A stretch of 64,000 bases of DNA, taken from Pterois miles (Eukaryota > Chordata > Actinopteri > Perciformes > Scorpaenidae). The notes beneath the pieces are model-generated. The model was given only the letters and a program-made list of their open reading frames with translations, ran no database searches and was not told the origin of the DNA. The DNA lies in contig CAMQGK010000297.1 of the NCBI GenBank assembly GCA_947000775.1, positions 1,439,001 to 1,503,000 of the forward strand. Reading direction: 5' to 3'. Below, piece after piece: positions 1-11,016 of this stretch; position 1 is the first letter of the stretch; every line of letters begins with the position of its first letter. The position numbers were made by a program, and so were the translations under genes.

Positions 1-150
1 ACCACTGATATGTTTAGAGGAGCAGTCACTCTTTGGTGAAACTGCTGACAACTCACAGACACGTGAAAATAGCCCCAACAAATCAGGACAAAACAGCCTA
101 AAAGGTTGGGAACCACTGGTTCAGTCTTTAATAAAGCAATGTACTTTCTG
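1..150. repeat. Interspersed-repeat fragment next to exon 1
   Basis: Bases 1-150 resemble 61083-61180: both contain a GTTTAGAG phrase followed by a TTTGGTG(G/A)A(A/G)CTG..ACAACTCA(C/T)AGAC segment. The rest (GGGAACCACTGGTTCAGTC) has the style of the same fish repeat. It ends about 20 bp before the thioesterase start codon, so the 5' UTR or the upstream intron of that gene is partly repeat-derived. No promoter is identifiable here. Confidence 0.5.
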
Positions 151-170
151 CTTTCTATGGTCCATAAGAG

Positions 171-2156
171 ATGTCCTCCCAAATCAGACTGAGGCTGCTG
201 CCGAGAGCCAGATGTATGTTTGATGAGCCTGTTCAGGTGAAGGTGGCCGGGCTGAGGTCGAGACAGGTGGTCACCATGAGAGCCAGATCAACTGACGAGA
301 AGGGAGTGGTGTTTAGCTCCTCGGCCACCTACAAGGCTGATGGGAACGGGGAGATCGACCTGGAGAGAGACCCCTCTCTGGGTGGGAGCTACATCGGGGT
401 TGAACCTACTGGTCTGCTGTGGTCCATGAGGGCAGACACCCTGCACAAAAGGTTTAAAAAGTCATTTTCTCTAAACCCACATGTTGTGAAGTTCTCTGTG
501 CATGAGGAGGAGGGGGAGGGCAGGATGCTGGCAGAGGCGACCAATGAGAGGCTTCTGATAGGAGACGGGGTCAGTCGGCTCCCCGTCAAAGAGGGGAACA
601 TTCGTGGAGTCCTGTTTACTCCTCCAGGTTGGTCTATGTTTCTGTTACGCTTCAAATCATTCAAGTAGTTGAGTTAAAGGAAAATGCTAGCATTATTTTT
701 TCTTGATTATTATTAACATTATTATTAACAAAGAGACCAAAACAACAGTGAATTAATTTCACTAACCAGTACTGCTTGCATGGCCACAGCCTGATAAAGC
801 TGTTCATCAGGCACATCAAGCCTTTAAAAACACACATCTTCATTATGATGAAGATATTCCATATAAATTTCATGTCCTGAATAATACACAAACCAGGATA
901 AATGTCAAAACCAGGATACTATTGTGCATGTAAACGTAGTCAGAGCTGGAGTGGGAAAGTGCTTCTGTTGACTTTCTTTTCTAGTTTGATAAGATGAAAG
1001 AAATAAAGGGACCATGTTCATTTTAATGTAGGAATATGTTTTCCAAGTACAACGGTTTCGCTGTTTAATTCATTATGTATTTCTAATATCAGTGTTTTTT
1101 AACTATGTGAATCAGGCAGCTAATTACTACCTGTCACTTGGGGCCACCACAGTGTTGATATTTTGTTCTCATCTGTCTTTTAATCCAGGAGGAGGTCCGT
1201 TTCCTGCTGTGTTGGATCTCTACACTTTTGGTGATGGTTTGTCAGAGAAACGGTCCTCTCTGCTGGCCAGTCGTGGGTTTGTGGTTCTGACCGTAGCGCT
1301 GTACGGTCGTGATGACATGCCAACAAACACCAAAGAGATCCATCTGGATTATTTTGAAGAAGCAATAGAGTTTTTAAAAAAACAGGATAAGGTGAGTGGT
1401 TTGATCAGTACTGTCCTAATCTGTTTTTTGGGACACATTTGCTAGATTGTACAGTGTTATTGATAATTCCATCATTTGGGCATCACATCAATGTGGCATC
1501 ACAAGAAATGCTAAAACGCAACTAATAGTTTGCATGTTTTTCCACAGGTTGGCAGTAAAGGAGTTGGTGTAATAAGCCTTTCAAAAAGTGGAGATCTTGC
1601 ACTTTCAATAGCCTCTTACCTACCAGATGTTGATGCCACAGTGTGTATTAATGGCTGCTCTGCCAACACACTTTTCCCCCTCTACTGTAAGAAGAGCCAA
1701 GTCCTCCGTCCGTTAATGTTTGACATCAGCAAGCTCGTTCCCACTAAGTCAGGGGCCTTCATTGGCAATTATGCTGTGCATAATCCGCTGGCAGAGGAGA
1801 ACATGGCCACCCTGGTCCCCATTGAACGAGCCAAGGGACGTTTCCTCTTTGTGGCATCAGAGGACGACAGCAACTGGGACAGCAAGTCTTACATGGACAT
1901 GATGGTGGAGAGACTGAAGAGTCATAGGAAGGACAACTTTGAGACTGTGTGTTACCCCGGAGCAGGTCATAACCTAGAGCCACCTTATGGACCCTACTGC
2001 TACTCCAGTATTCATGGGGTTATAAAGATGCCAGTCCTGTGGGGGGGTGAGCCCAAGTCCCACGCTGCAGCTGAAGTCCTCCTGTGGAAGAGGATCCAGG
2101 ACTTCTTCAGAACTCATCTGAGCTGTGATCCTGCACAGACTAAAGGCAAATTATAG
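171..2156 (+). CDS. Acyl-CoA thioesterase, ACOT1/2/4-BAAT family (three exons)
   Basis: Exons are 171-627, 1189-1391 and 1548-2156. The donors (CCAG|GT and AAG|GTGAGT) and acceptors (TCCAG| and CCACAG|) are canonical, and a Gly codon is split across intron 1. The joined protein has 422 residues, close to the roughly 420 of mammalian ACOT1 and BAAT. Residues about 15-140 form the acyl-CoA thioesterase/BAAT N-terminal beta domain (FDEPV, DEKGVVF, LERDPSLGGSY, GLLW). Residues about 150-410 form the alpha/beta-hydrolase domain. The predicted triad is Ser232 (in SLSKSG), Asp326 or Asp327 (EDDSNW) and His361 (GAGHNLEPPYGPYC). A Ser nucleophile favours a thioesterase releasing free fatty acid and CoA over the Cys-based bile-acid conjugating BAAT. 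The usual GxSxG elbow glycines are both Ser here. The C-terminus GKL is only a weak peroxisomal PTS1-like tripeptide, and no mitochondrial presequence is evident. The ATG at 171 fits the family N-terminus; a noncoding 5' exon upstream is possible. The exact paralogue is not decidable. Confidence 0.93.
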
Positions 2157-3627
2157 AAACACAGACCGTATCATGATACAGAAGACATATGAACAGATGA
2201 ATCAGCAGCCAGTTAACAGTAAATAATTGTATATGAATGAAGCTAACAATATAATGTTTGATTTTTCAGTTTCATGTATTTCAAGACTATGACCGATCAT
2301 AACCTGATGCAGTTCTACTACTGTACACTGTCAGAAAATACTATTTTTTATGTTGTGCTCATAGTGATAATGGGTCTACTCTACTTATAATACAAGCTTG
2401 AGAAGAGAAAGTGAAATCGACAAGTTTTAACGTGAAAATGACACAGAAAATGGAAAAATACCAAACTGATGAAGACATGGCAGACATGATGAAAACCATG
2501 GGTCAGATCGGCGTCATCAACCACCGAATGAGAGCAGTGCGGAGCGGCAGCCATTAGCTAGCCAGTGGGACACAAACAGGGACTCATGCACCCGGGGCCG
2601 GACCGCTACTTTCTGTAACAAAGCACACAGAAGCTGTGATTACAACACAGAGAGGGAGAACGACTTCATTCTCTGCTCATTTTGATGTTACTGCTTTATA
2701 TTTTTATGAAGCAAATAGTTGTTTGCTGCTTTATTAAAGCCCTGAATGTCATAGAGACCTTTTAATTAGAAAGTTTTTACAATAATAAGAGGGCAAAATA
2801 AGAAGCGTACAGGATCCAATACGAAACATCACTCTCATCATTTTCTCATTAAAGAAATAAAGCTTACTGTAATGTTTCATGCCGTGTATGTCTGTCTTAT
2901 GTTCTGTAAACTTGAACATGAACCTTTTGCTGACACCATGTCTATTAACTGAACTGGATCTGTCTCCTCAGCTTGGCACTGGGCATCATGTTATTGACAT
3001 CTCAAAACATACCCGGTTGGATATCAACAGTGCCTTTTATTGAAATGTCAACATATACTTGGTAGCTTTTATATACTCATTATTTTAATTACATAATTCA
3101 ATCAACTGTAATAAAAATGATGATTTCAAGTTTTTGCCAATCATTAATTTGGAAAATTCTGATGATTTTATCACAAGCAGACTTAAACACAATGTTCTAA
3201 CATGTTTTCCTCTTTTAAAAGACAGCTGTTGCATCCATGTTGTTGTGTCTCCAATGTGGACAGACAAAGCAGAAGTATAATACTCGCATTTCTCAGCTCA
3301 AAGGCTTAGTTTGTCTTAGTTTAATGAATAAAAGCAATGAATAAAGCAGTCAAAGACAGGCAGCTGTTTGGCTGATTTCAGGTGGTCAGATGTTTCCAGT
3401 AAACTCTTGTCTGTGAAAGCATCAAGGATTTCTGGGGTGTTTCTTTTTGTAAAATTGTACCAGTACATTTAAATTCAGTTGCAGCGGAATACAAAATGCC
3501 CAGAATAAAAATGTCTTGTATGTAAATACAGTCGCATGGCATAATTGTGTATTAGAATTTAATGTTGCTTCTATTTTGTTGTGAGATGTTTTATTAAAGA
3601 ATATCAGAAGTCTCTCTCTTTGCCTCT
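2157..3627 (+). other. 3' flank of thioesterase gene; polyadenylation candidates
   Basis: AT-rich sequence without convincing coding potential. ATTAAA at 2733-2738 and AATAAA at 2856-2861 are candidate polyadenylation signals for the upstream gene, giving a 3' UTR of about 0.6-0.7 kb. The remainder to 3627 shows nothing I can name. Confidence 0.45.
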
Positions 3628-4372
3628 TTGTCTTTGCTGATGGTACTCGGGGTCCCGCAGGTGTCTATCCTTGGTCCATTGCTGTTTATGTTATACATAA
3701 ATAACAGAATTCGAGCTAATCAATACTTCACTGTCTATTTATTTTTGCTGATGATGCAGTTTCATATGCCCCAGGCTCCACCCCAGCAGAGGCCCTGTCT
3801 CATATTCAGTCTGCCTTTGATACTTTCCCATTATCACTCCATAATCACAGACTAGATTTAAATGCAGAGAAGACCAAGTATTCTCTACCTCCACCAAAGA
3901 CACTGACTTTCTTGCCATTAAAACCTCAAATGGCACTCATATTACTAGTGCTGAGCCATACAAATACTTTTTTTGAATTGGGTTTGGTTTGTCATTTAAG
4001 ATCCATATTCAATATTCAAGATTGAACATTAAAAATCAAACTAGACTTTTGAAATTCAAGGATATGTGTATTTAAAATTACTGTGCAGTCAACATTCAGG
4101 TCTGTCCTTGACCATGGAGATATTCTCTACTGCTATGCTGCCCCATCAGCACTTCAGCAGTATAACCCTGTGTATCATAGTGCATTACACTTTATCACAA
4201 ATAACAAATTTCAGATTGATCATTGCTCTCTGTAGCAGACAGATGGATGGACCTCCTTACAGTCACAAAGACATAGCCATCTCATCCATTTAGAAATCTT
4301 TACTGTTTAAGCTTCCAGACTACCTCACATCTCTTCTCTCATTAAAAATCGTGGAGTGGCTGTGGTGTTTTT
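3628..4372 (+). mobile_element. Degenerate LINE fragment (reverse transcriptase C-terminal half)
   Basis: The translation contains GVPQVSILGPLLFMLYIN, a decayed form of the GVPQGS-LGPLLF-YIND motif of non-LTR reverse transcriptases. It then continues in other frames through FADDAVSYAP (catalytic ADD at about 3747), LDLNAEKTKY and a C-terminal DYLTSLL-like stretch. Several frameshifts and stops separate these pieces, so it is an old, inactive, 5'-truncated copy. The second Gly of GVPQG is Val. It is a different copy from the minus-strand LINE that follows. Confidence 0.8.
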
Positions 4373-4605
4373 ACGACTCAGAGTAGCAGCCTGTAGTCTT
4401 TTTGTTGATTCATGAACTTCAAGTTTTCATAATTGTGTGTCATACTTTTTTCAGTAGACTCAGTCACCATTGTGTCATCATTTGGCGATAGATAGTAACT
4501 TATAAGACATGTATTTAAATGAAAGTCTTTGAGATATAAACATAAATTCAGACTACCTCACGTCTCTTCTCTCATTAAAAATCGTGGAGTGGCTGTGGTG
4601 TTTTT
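4316..4605. repeat. 57-bp direct repeat flanking a 176-bp spacer
   Basis: A 57-bp segment at 4316-4372, the end of the plus-strand LINE fragment, is repeated at 4549-4605 with one difference (CACAT/CACGT). The spacer 4373-4548 resembles 7667-7830 on the far side of the minus-strand LINE (shared phrases include AGTCTTTTTGTTG, GACTCAGTCACCA and GACATGTATTTAAATGAAA). The order A-B-A'-LINE-B' suggests a local duplication before the LINE landed. Confidence 0.8.
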
Positions 4606-4878
4606 CTTTACAATTTAAATTTTAAATTTAGTTTATTTAAAAGGGGACAGTACAATTTCATAAAACACATGATTATACATGGTTTAAAAAAGCCAGAGTT
4701 AGCCAGAAGGCTAGTTTTCATCTGTAGTCCCCTGGCCATGATGTAAAAAGGCAATAAAATACATCTACAATTAAAACTGGACAAACAATGAAATACATAT
4801 GTAAACATTTGCTATACAATTAATAAAATATGACATAAAATTTGGTTACAACATCAAACAGCACAACAGGCTTATCTT

Positions 4879-5271
4879 TTAGTGTTGGCAACTGTAAATG
4901 TTGATGAGCCACATTTTCAATTTTTTTGTGAAGTCCTTGTATGTTTTAGCTATTTTAACCTCCTCTGGTATTGAGTTCCACGCACTCGCACTCCTCACTG
5001 ACCAGGCCGACTGACTGAAAGTGCTCCTGCGCAGAGGGATGTAACAGTCACCTCTGACGGAGCCTCGAGTGACTCGTTCAGTGCTGTTTCTTTGGCTGAT
5101 GAATTCTGCCAGAGGATCCGGAGCCAGTTTATGCATTACTTTATAAATCAATTTTAAGTCTGCAAATGTCCGAAGACTCTCCCAGTTTAAGATACAGTGT
5201 TTTTTTAAGATTGCACAGTGATGATAGTGCCTAGGTTTTTTATCCATAACTTTAATTGCTTGTTTGTACAA
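4879..5271 (-). pseudogene. LINE ORF2 C-terminal part after a frameshift
   Basis: Continues the reverse-transcriptase polyprotein in a second frame: LYKQAIKVMDKKPRHYHHC, LIYKVMHKLAP, then FSQSAWSVRSASAWNSIPEEVK, which is typical of LINE ORF2 C-termini. It overlaps the RT frame by about 20 bp. A single indel near 5260-5285 explains the split. Confidence 0.75.
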
Positions 5272-6796
5272 GGCTGCCAGTGGTTTTTGGGCACTCTGAC
5301 CAACTGGTTTGGCAATAGTTGAAATGACTGAGAATCATTGAATGCAAGTATATTTTTGCAGCTTCAGTTGACATGTCATTTCGAATTGCACGGAAATTTG
5401 CGAGATTTAATTTGATTTTCTTACACAATTTGTCAATATGGGCTTTAAAGGAAAGCTGTGAATCTATTATTAACCCAAGGTATTTATACTGGCTGACAAT
5501 TTGTATTTTTTCTCCATTCACATGCAACTCAGGGTCTGGTGATACTCTATTTACTTTAGTCAAATACATGCCAACAGTTTTTGAAACATTTAGTTGCAGA
5601 CAGCAGTCCTGCAACCAAGTTGTGACAGAGGACATTGTTTTATTGAGTTTAGCGGCAACAGTGTCTTTGGTACGACCATGAACAAAGAAAACCGTGTCGT
5701 CTGCATACATTAAGCATTCAGCTTCAGGACAAACAGTGGGCAAATCATTAATATAAAGACTAAATAAAAGGGGGCCTAATATTGACCCCTGAGGGACTCC
5801 AGAGGTTAGCCTAAGAGAGTCGGATCTGCAGTTGTTAACTAATACAGATTGTGTTCGATCACGCAGATATGACTCAATCCAGCTCACAGCGTTGTAGGAG
5901 AAGTTAAATTTTGGGAGCTTGGCAAGAAGAACAGAGTGATTTACTGTATCAAATGCTTTCCTTAGATCCAAAAACACTGCCCCTACAACTCCACCCTTAT
6001 CTAGAAAGGATTTTATTTTCTCAATAAAGAGGCATGTAGCCATCTCAGTGGAATGCTTGGATCTGAAACCAAACTGCATGGCGTGGAGAGAGGGGGAGCT
6101 GCTGTTTAAGTGATGGACAATCTGCTGTGCCACCCATTTTTCTGCGATTTTGGAAATGGCCGGAAGAATGCTTATTGGGCGGTAGTTGTGCAGAGAAGTT
6201 GAGTCACCGGATTTAAAGACAGGGGTAACAATAGCAGATTTCCATGCCTTTGGAAAGTCACCCAATGAAATAGAAAGATTAATGATTGAGGCAATGGGAG
6301 CGGCAAGAGCTGAACCTAAATCTTTGAGCATGTTCGTATCCATTCCAAAAACATCCTTTGCTTTAGATGGCTTGAGTGATTGAATTAAATCGATTACTTT
6401 GGTCTCAGTGATATTTGTAAAGGTAAAGGACTGCGTTGTAGACAATGCAGGGTATTCCCACCTTTGTTTTACTGTAAATTTATCAGAGATTTCAGACACA
6501 GACTCAATGAAGTAGTTATTAAAAGCATCAGCCATCACTTGAGGTTCCGTCAGGATATTACCATTTAATTGAATTTGCATTAGTTTTGTTTTGTTTCTTT
6601 GGGAATCACCCAATAGTTTCTTAATATAATTCCAGGTTATTTTAGAATTCCCCCTAGCAGTATTCAAAGCAGCAACGAAAAAGTTAGCCCTTGATTTTCT
6701 TATTTCTTTTACTACCCTATTTCTCAATGAAATAAATTGGAGTCTGTTGTGTCCTAATTTGAGTGACAATTTCAAAGAGTGATCTCGCTCTTTCAT
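5252..6796 (-). pseudogene. LINE reverse transcriptase remnant
   Basis: A 514-residue open frame with an almost complete non-LTR reverse transcriptase: NYRPISILPAISKIAEK near residue 205, FLDLRKAFDTVNH at 275-287, GVPQGSILGPLLF at 333-345 and the catalytic YADD at 364-367. The catalytic aspartates are intact. The frame is lost near 5270, where the protein continues in another frame, so the product would lack its C-terminus. Confidence 0.88.
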
Positions 6797-6801
6797 GAGT
6801 T

Positions 6802-7476
6802 TCAGAATAAATGTCTTTTGAAAATAAAAATAATTTTAAAATTGACCATATTAGAACAATCCATGTCTAAATTTTTGCCAGCGAGCAATTCATCCCAGTT
6901 TACTTTTTTAATTGAATCTTGGAAGTTTTGTTGTTCCTGTTTTGGTATCCTATAGGATTCAGTGGCAGCTAAGGGTTTGAAGCGTTTTTTATTTAATTTT
7001 CTTGTGACCATTATGAGATTGTGATCAGACATTCCTGTGAGCATATTATATGATTTCAAGATCCTTTCTGGCCTATTAGTAAAAGCTAGATCAATCTGGG
7101 TGCTGGTGGAGTTTGTAATTCTTGTAGGGCCATTAATTACCTGAGTCATATCCATATCATCCATAACCTTTTTCAGTGTTTTCCTAACTTTGTTAACTTC
7201 CCAATTAACATTTAAGTCGCCCATTATTATCACCTCTTTTGCAAGATTGATTTGTTTGAATAAAATTTCCAGCTTTTCAAAAAAATCCACGTTTGATGAA
7301 GGAGGCCTATAAATAACTACAAGAATAAAAGACATTTGCTGTGACAAAGAAACAGTTAGTCCGAGAAATTCTAATCCATTCTCATCTGCAACATGTATCT
7401 CAGTACAATTAAAAGTGTCCTTGGCATAAATCATAACACCTCCTCCCTTTGAGCCCTGTCTGTCTTTTCTGAACAT
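6802..7476 (-). pseudogene. LINE endonuclease domain remnant
   Basis: The C-terminal two thirds of an APE-type endonuclease, which nicks target DNA to prime reverse transcription. GSKGGGVMIYAKD, VVIYRPPSS, IMGDLNVNW, STQIDLAFTN and the catalytic GMSDHN motif are all visible. The frame stays open upstream of the first Met (SVPGYN precedes it), so that Met is not the true start. It ends in an unrelated tail (FIFKRHLF) only six bases before the RT frame. The usual linker of about 50 residues before KERD is missing, indicating an internal deletion. Confidence 0.8.
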
Positions 7477-7540
7477 GTTATAACCAGGTACAGATAGTAC
7501 TGCTGAAGGTGAAATTTTGAAACTGTTTTTAACTCCTGGT

Positions 7541-8013
7541 ACTTGTTAGTGTTTCTTGTCCTCGGGTCTCTCTTGGTGACTGCTGACTGCCTGAAGGAGC
7601 CTGTTGGTTGTCTTTGTAGCCACTAGATGGAGATGTAAGCTTGATGGTTGAGCTGGTACTATTTGCTCAGAGTTTAGCAGCCTGGAGTCTTTTTGTTGGT
7701 ACGTGAGCTTCAGGGTTTCAGAGCTGTGTGCACTGTAATACTTTCATCAGTGGACTCAGTCACCACAGTGTACTTATTTGGCTACAGAGAGCGACCTAAA
7801 TGACATGTATTTAAATGAAAATCTTTGTGATTGTCACTTTAAATTAAATAACATAAACCAAGATAGGTTACAGCTTGTTAACTAGTTAAACTACAATTAT
7901 ATCATTTAGCTAATCTTTAAAACCACGCTCTCAGCTAACACACAGATCATCTACTTACTGTAGTTAGTTAATTATAATAAAATAAAATAAATATAATATA
8001 ATATAATATAATA
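7541..8013. other. Partial duplicate of 4373-4548, then AT-rich DNA
   Basis: 7667-7830 is the diverged partner of the spacer at 4373-4548. The rest is AT-rich and ends in an (ATAAT/TATAA)-type simple repeat at about 7974-8010. No coding signal. Confidence 0.5.
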
Positions 8014-8513
8014 GGGCTGTCAATCGATTAAAATTGAAAAAATATTTAATCACAATATAAAATGGAAATTAATGGCACATTTCTTATCTGTTCAAAATGT
8101 ACCTTAAATTATTATTATTTGTCAAGTATGTAATACTGTTATCAACATGGGAGGGGGCAAATGTGCTGCTTTATGCAAATATATGTATATATTTATTATT
8201 GGAAATGAATTAACACAAAACATTGACAAATATTGTCCAGAAACCCTCACAGGTTCTGCATTTAATATAAAAATATGCTCAAATCATAACATGGCAAACT
8301 GCAGCCCAACAGACAACAACAGCTGTCAGTGTGTCAGAGTGCTGACTTGACTATGACTTGATCCAAACTGCATGTGATTATCATAAAGTGGGCATGTCTG
8401 TAAAGGGGAGACTGGTGGGTACCCATGGAACCCATTTACATTCACATATCTGGAGGTCAGAGGTCAAGGGAGCCCTTTGGAAATGGACATGACAGTTTTT
8501 CCTCACCAAAAGG
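8014..8513 (+). repeat. Family A DNA-transposon-like repeat, 3'-truncated copy
   Basis: Starts with GGGCTGTCAATCGATTAAA and matches the first three quarters of the complete copy at 11017-11653, including GTCCAGAAACCCTCACAGG and CATAAAGTGGGCATGTCTG. It breaks off after TTTTTCCTCACC and is followed by the end of a family B element. It carries AGGTCA-G-AGGTCA at 8454-8466. Confidence 0.8.
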
Positions 8514-8527
8514 GAGCTCAAACAGAG

Positions 8528-8630
8528 CGTTTTAAAGCATATTCTGAACATTAAGGCATGCAAACATGTTCTAGTAGAAGCTGAACATACACGTATGCAC
8601 CTGGATATGAGCACAATAGGTCCTCTTTAA
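8528..8630 (+). repeat. Family B element, 3'-terminal fragment
   Basis: Contains GAACATTAAGGCATGCAAAC, ATGTTCTAGTAGAAG and the terminal ATAGGTCCTCTTTAA, matching the end of the complete family B copy at 46600-47036. Only the last 100 bp are present. Confidence 0.7.
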
Positions 8631-8639
8631 TAATGGCCG

Positions 8640-9520
8640 GTTCCATGTGTGAGAAGGAGGGTTTTGTTTTAAAACCAGCGTTGCTTCCACCTCTTGTATT
8701 CATTTCAGACATTTGAAGAACACTTGATGGAAAAGTGTGAATTTGTGTTTATAAATGCTTCAACATTCCCTTCAGACTCAGACACCAAACACTCAGCAGG
8801 TAGTCACCTCGAAACCCCCTCAGTGAAACAGGAGAGAAGAGAAATCAAAAGGAAATGAGAGGTGGGGGAACAAAACGTGACTTATTGGTAACTATCGTAT
8901 CCTGATCTTTCTGTCTCGCTCACTATTCGGAGGCGAGAGATAACACGTTATTGTTCCTAGCAGGCCTGCTGCAGTGCAAGTTCATCAAGATAGCAGCTCC
9001 AGACTTGATCTGCCTCCTCGATTTATTGAGCAGCATTGTTGGAAAGCTCTTTCTCTGCCTATCCTCAATTCTTTTGTGTTTATGGATCTGACTGCCCCCT
9101 TTCTGTCATTTCAGTTCGACGGAGCTCTCATCAGCCTCTGGCTCTTTTGAAAGACAGGGAATTATTTGTTTCACTACTGTACCTACACAAGCATCAAAAT
9201 CTTGAGGTTGCATTTGAGCTCCTGTGCTCCCCAGTAACAGTGGATTTATATTTATGTGTTAGGGATGGCAGCGGAGATACGGTAACACATGGAGACTGGT
9301 GATTGGTAGGCTTACAGTGCTTGTATTTTCTCCTAGAGGTTTCCCATGTTGGTCACATAGTGTATTTTTTGACCCTGTTCTCTACGAATCATTTGCTGCT
9401 TTGGAGCATCCTGACACTGACATGTAACTCCAACCTCAGAGATACACAAAGGAGCAGCAAATGCTTTCTGTGCTATGCACTTTTCAAACTACAGGTTTCT
9501 TTGGATAAAGCATGTGGAAT
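8640..9520. other. Unique sequence, no gene recognised
   Basis: Not recognisably repetitive. The short open frame at 9036-9302 matches no protein I know and has no splice signals that support it. 8930-9060 is moderately GC-rich, non-repetitive and could be conserved noncoding DNA. Confidence 0.3.
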
Positions 9521-9524
9521 ACAC

Positions 9525-9640
9525 TGTATACCAGCCTGTTCGCACAGCAGTTTGTGTCACAAAATTTTATGTATCGATTTGTGTCCGTAGACACAAATTT
9601 CACGTATTTCTGTGATGGTCGGCACAAAATCACTTTGTAT
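9525..9640 (+). repeat. Interspersed repeat shared in inverse orientation with 19340-19480
   Basis: CACAGCAGTTTGTGTCACAAAATTTTATG and the following TAGACACAAATTTCACG..GGTCGGCACAAAAT resemble the reverse complement of 19360-19465 (TTGTGCTGATCGTCATGAC.. and AAATTTTGTGCCATTTCATG). The element type is unknown. Confidence 0.55.
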
Positions 9641-11016
9641 ATAATCCACATAACTGTGAACTGGGAAGTATAGAGAGTGGTATATAGAGAGTTCCTGTCC
9701 CCTGTGGAAACACAAGTCAAAGTCCATTTATTTGTCATGTAACTTCTGTATTTAAGTTACAGCATTTCTGGTGTTATTTAAATCCAAACCACAATCTTGT
9801 CCTAAACCTACCTAAGTAGTTTTGTTGTTTAAAACCTAACAAAATTGGCATTTTCCTAAGCCTCACTAGGTACTTTTATTTTGAAAAGACTGGAGCAGAA
9901 ATTGACACATGCATCACATGTTGATGGACATTTGGAGGAAAAAGCAAAATAATACGTTTTGAAAGTTGCGCTAAGCGTCACAAAAGAAAAAGGGAAATTC
10001 ACACCTATGTACACTGAACAAATAGATTAAATTTCATGACTCTTTCACGAGTTGCCGTGAGACTGTGTTGAATTTTGTTGTTGCTATGGTTGAATACTGA
10101 GCTGCAAAACATGCTTCCACACTGAGGAGAGAGTACGTTCAGAACCAGCTAAATCAGTCAGGAGATTTTATTGGGGACGCCAAATAAATTAGCAGCATGT
10201 ATACCATCGTCTCTTATTCAAGATTCATATCTGCAGTACACCTTTGAGCCATATGAGGGAGCCTGAATGTTGCAGCCTACACTGTATATAATATGTAAGG
10301 TTTGCATACATTCAGTTTGTTTTACTGTTGAGAGGAAAAAGAGCCTATTAACTCCACCAAGAATACATTTATTTGATATCATTTATAAAGTATTTCAAAT
10401 GTATATGTATTCAATGTACAATGCACTGTATCTCTTTGTAATGGCTGGTTTACTCGTTGAAGATAAAATATTCAAGGTGATACAGAAATGTCAGTAAAAA
10501 TAGTCAGGAGCATTCACTTTCTGTATGTACAAATTCACTCTCCATGATTTATAGATGAGGCCTATTGTGAATTGGGTCGCAAGACTTTGGGTTGCAAAAA
10601 CGTTTTAGAAACACTGAGCTAGATTACAGGTCTTTGTTGTGATTTGTATTGCTCATTGAAACTTCAAAACTCTGCTCATAAAGTTGGCTATAAATGCATC
10701 ATGAAGACAGTTTAAAATAATACACATTTGCACTTAAAGACAAAGCTTATTAAAGCCTTCGGAGCAGCTTCTGGTGGAGTGGATGCTTTTTGTTTCTATA
10801 GAGATGAAGTTCAGCCTTGACTTACTGCTGTATCTGTAGCTGTATTTGTACGCTCATGGTTTGTTTGCACTATGTGAAGGTACGACTGAGAACCAGAGTC
10901 AAAGTCTTACATCTTTGAGTATATTTGAGCAATAAACTTGATTCTGATTTAAAATACCACCTGTGTTGACAGCCTCACTCTTTTAACAAAGACACAGCAG
11001 TGGTTGCTATTAAGGA
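9641..11016. other. AT-rich intergenic sequence
   Basis: No exon, RNA gene or complete repeat that I can support. A CCTAAACCTACCTAAGTAG-type phrase at about 9800 recurs at 52180 and, inverted, near 58090, so a short interspersed fragment is probable. Confidence 0.3.

Larger units (their letters stand above)
4606..7540 (-). mobile_element. 5'-truncated LINE (APE-type endonuclease plus RT), inactive
   Basis: On the minus strand from about 7540 to 4606 there is an endonuclease C-terminal half, a reverse transcriptase, a C-terminal region, and a 3' UTR ending in CCCCTTTTAAATAAAC followed by AAATTT-rich sequence. Protein style (SVPGYN, YRPPSS, GVPQGSILGPLLF, YADDT) places it among the fish L2/Rex1/Jockey-like non-LTR elements; I cannot name the family. 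The 5' end lacks the endonuclease N-terminus and any ORF1, as is typical of aborted reverse transcription. GTGTTT-rich sequence occurs at both ends (4600-4608, 7548-7556), but no clean target-site duplication is certain. Confidence 0.85.

Noticed and set aside
171..2156. Bile acid-CoA:amino acid N-acyltransferase (BAAT) as the primary name
   Set aside because: BAAT uses a Cys nucleophile; the aligned residue here is Ser232, as in ACOT thioesterases. Since the families are close, BAAT-like activity is not excluded.
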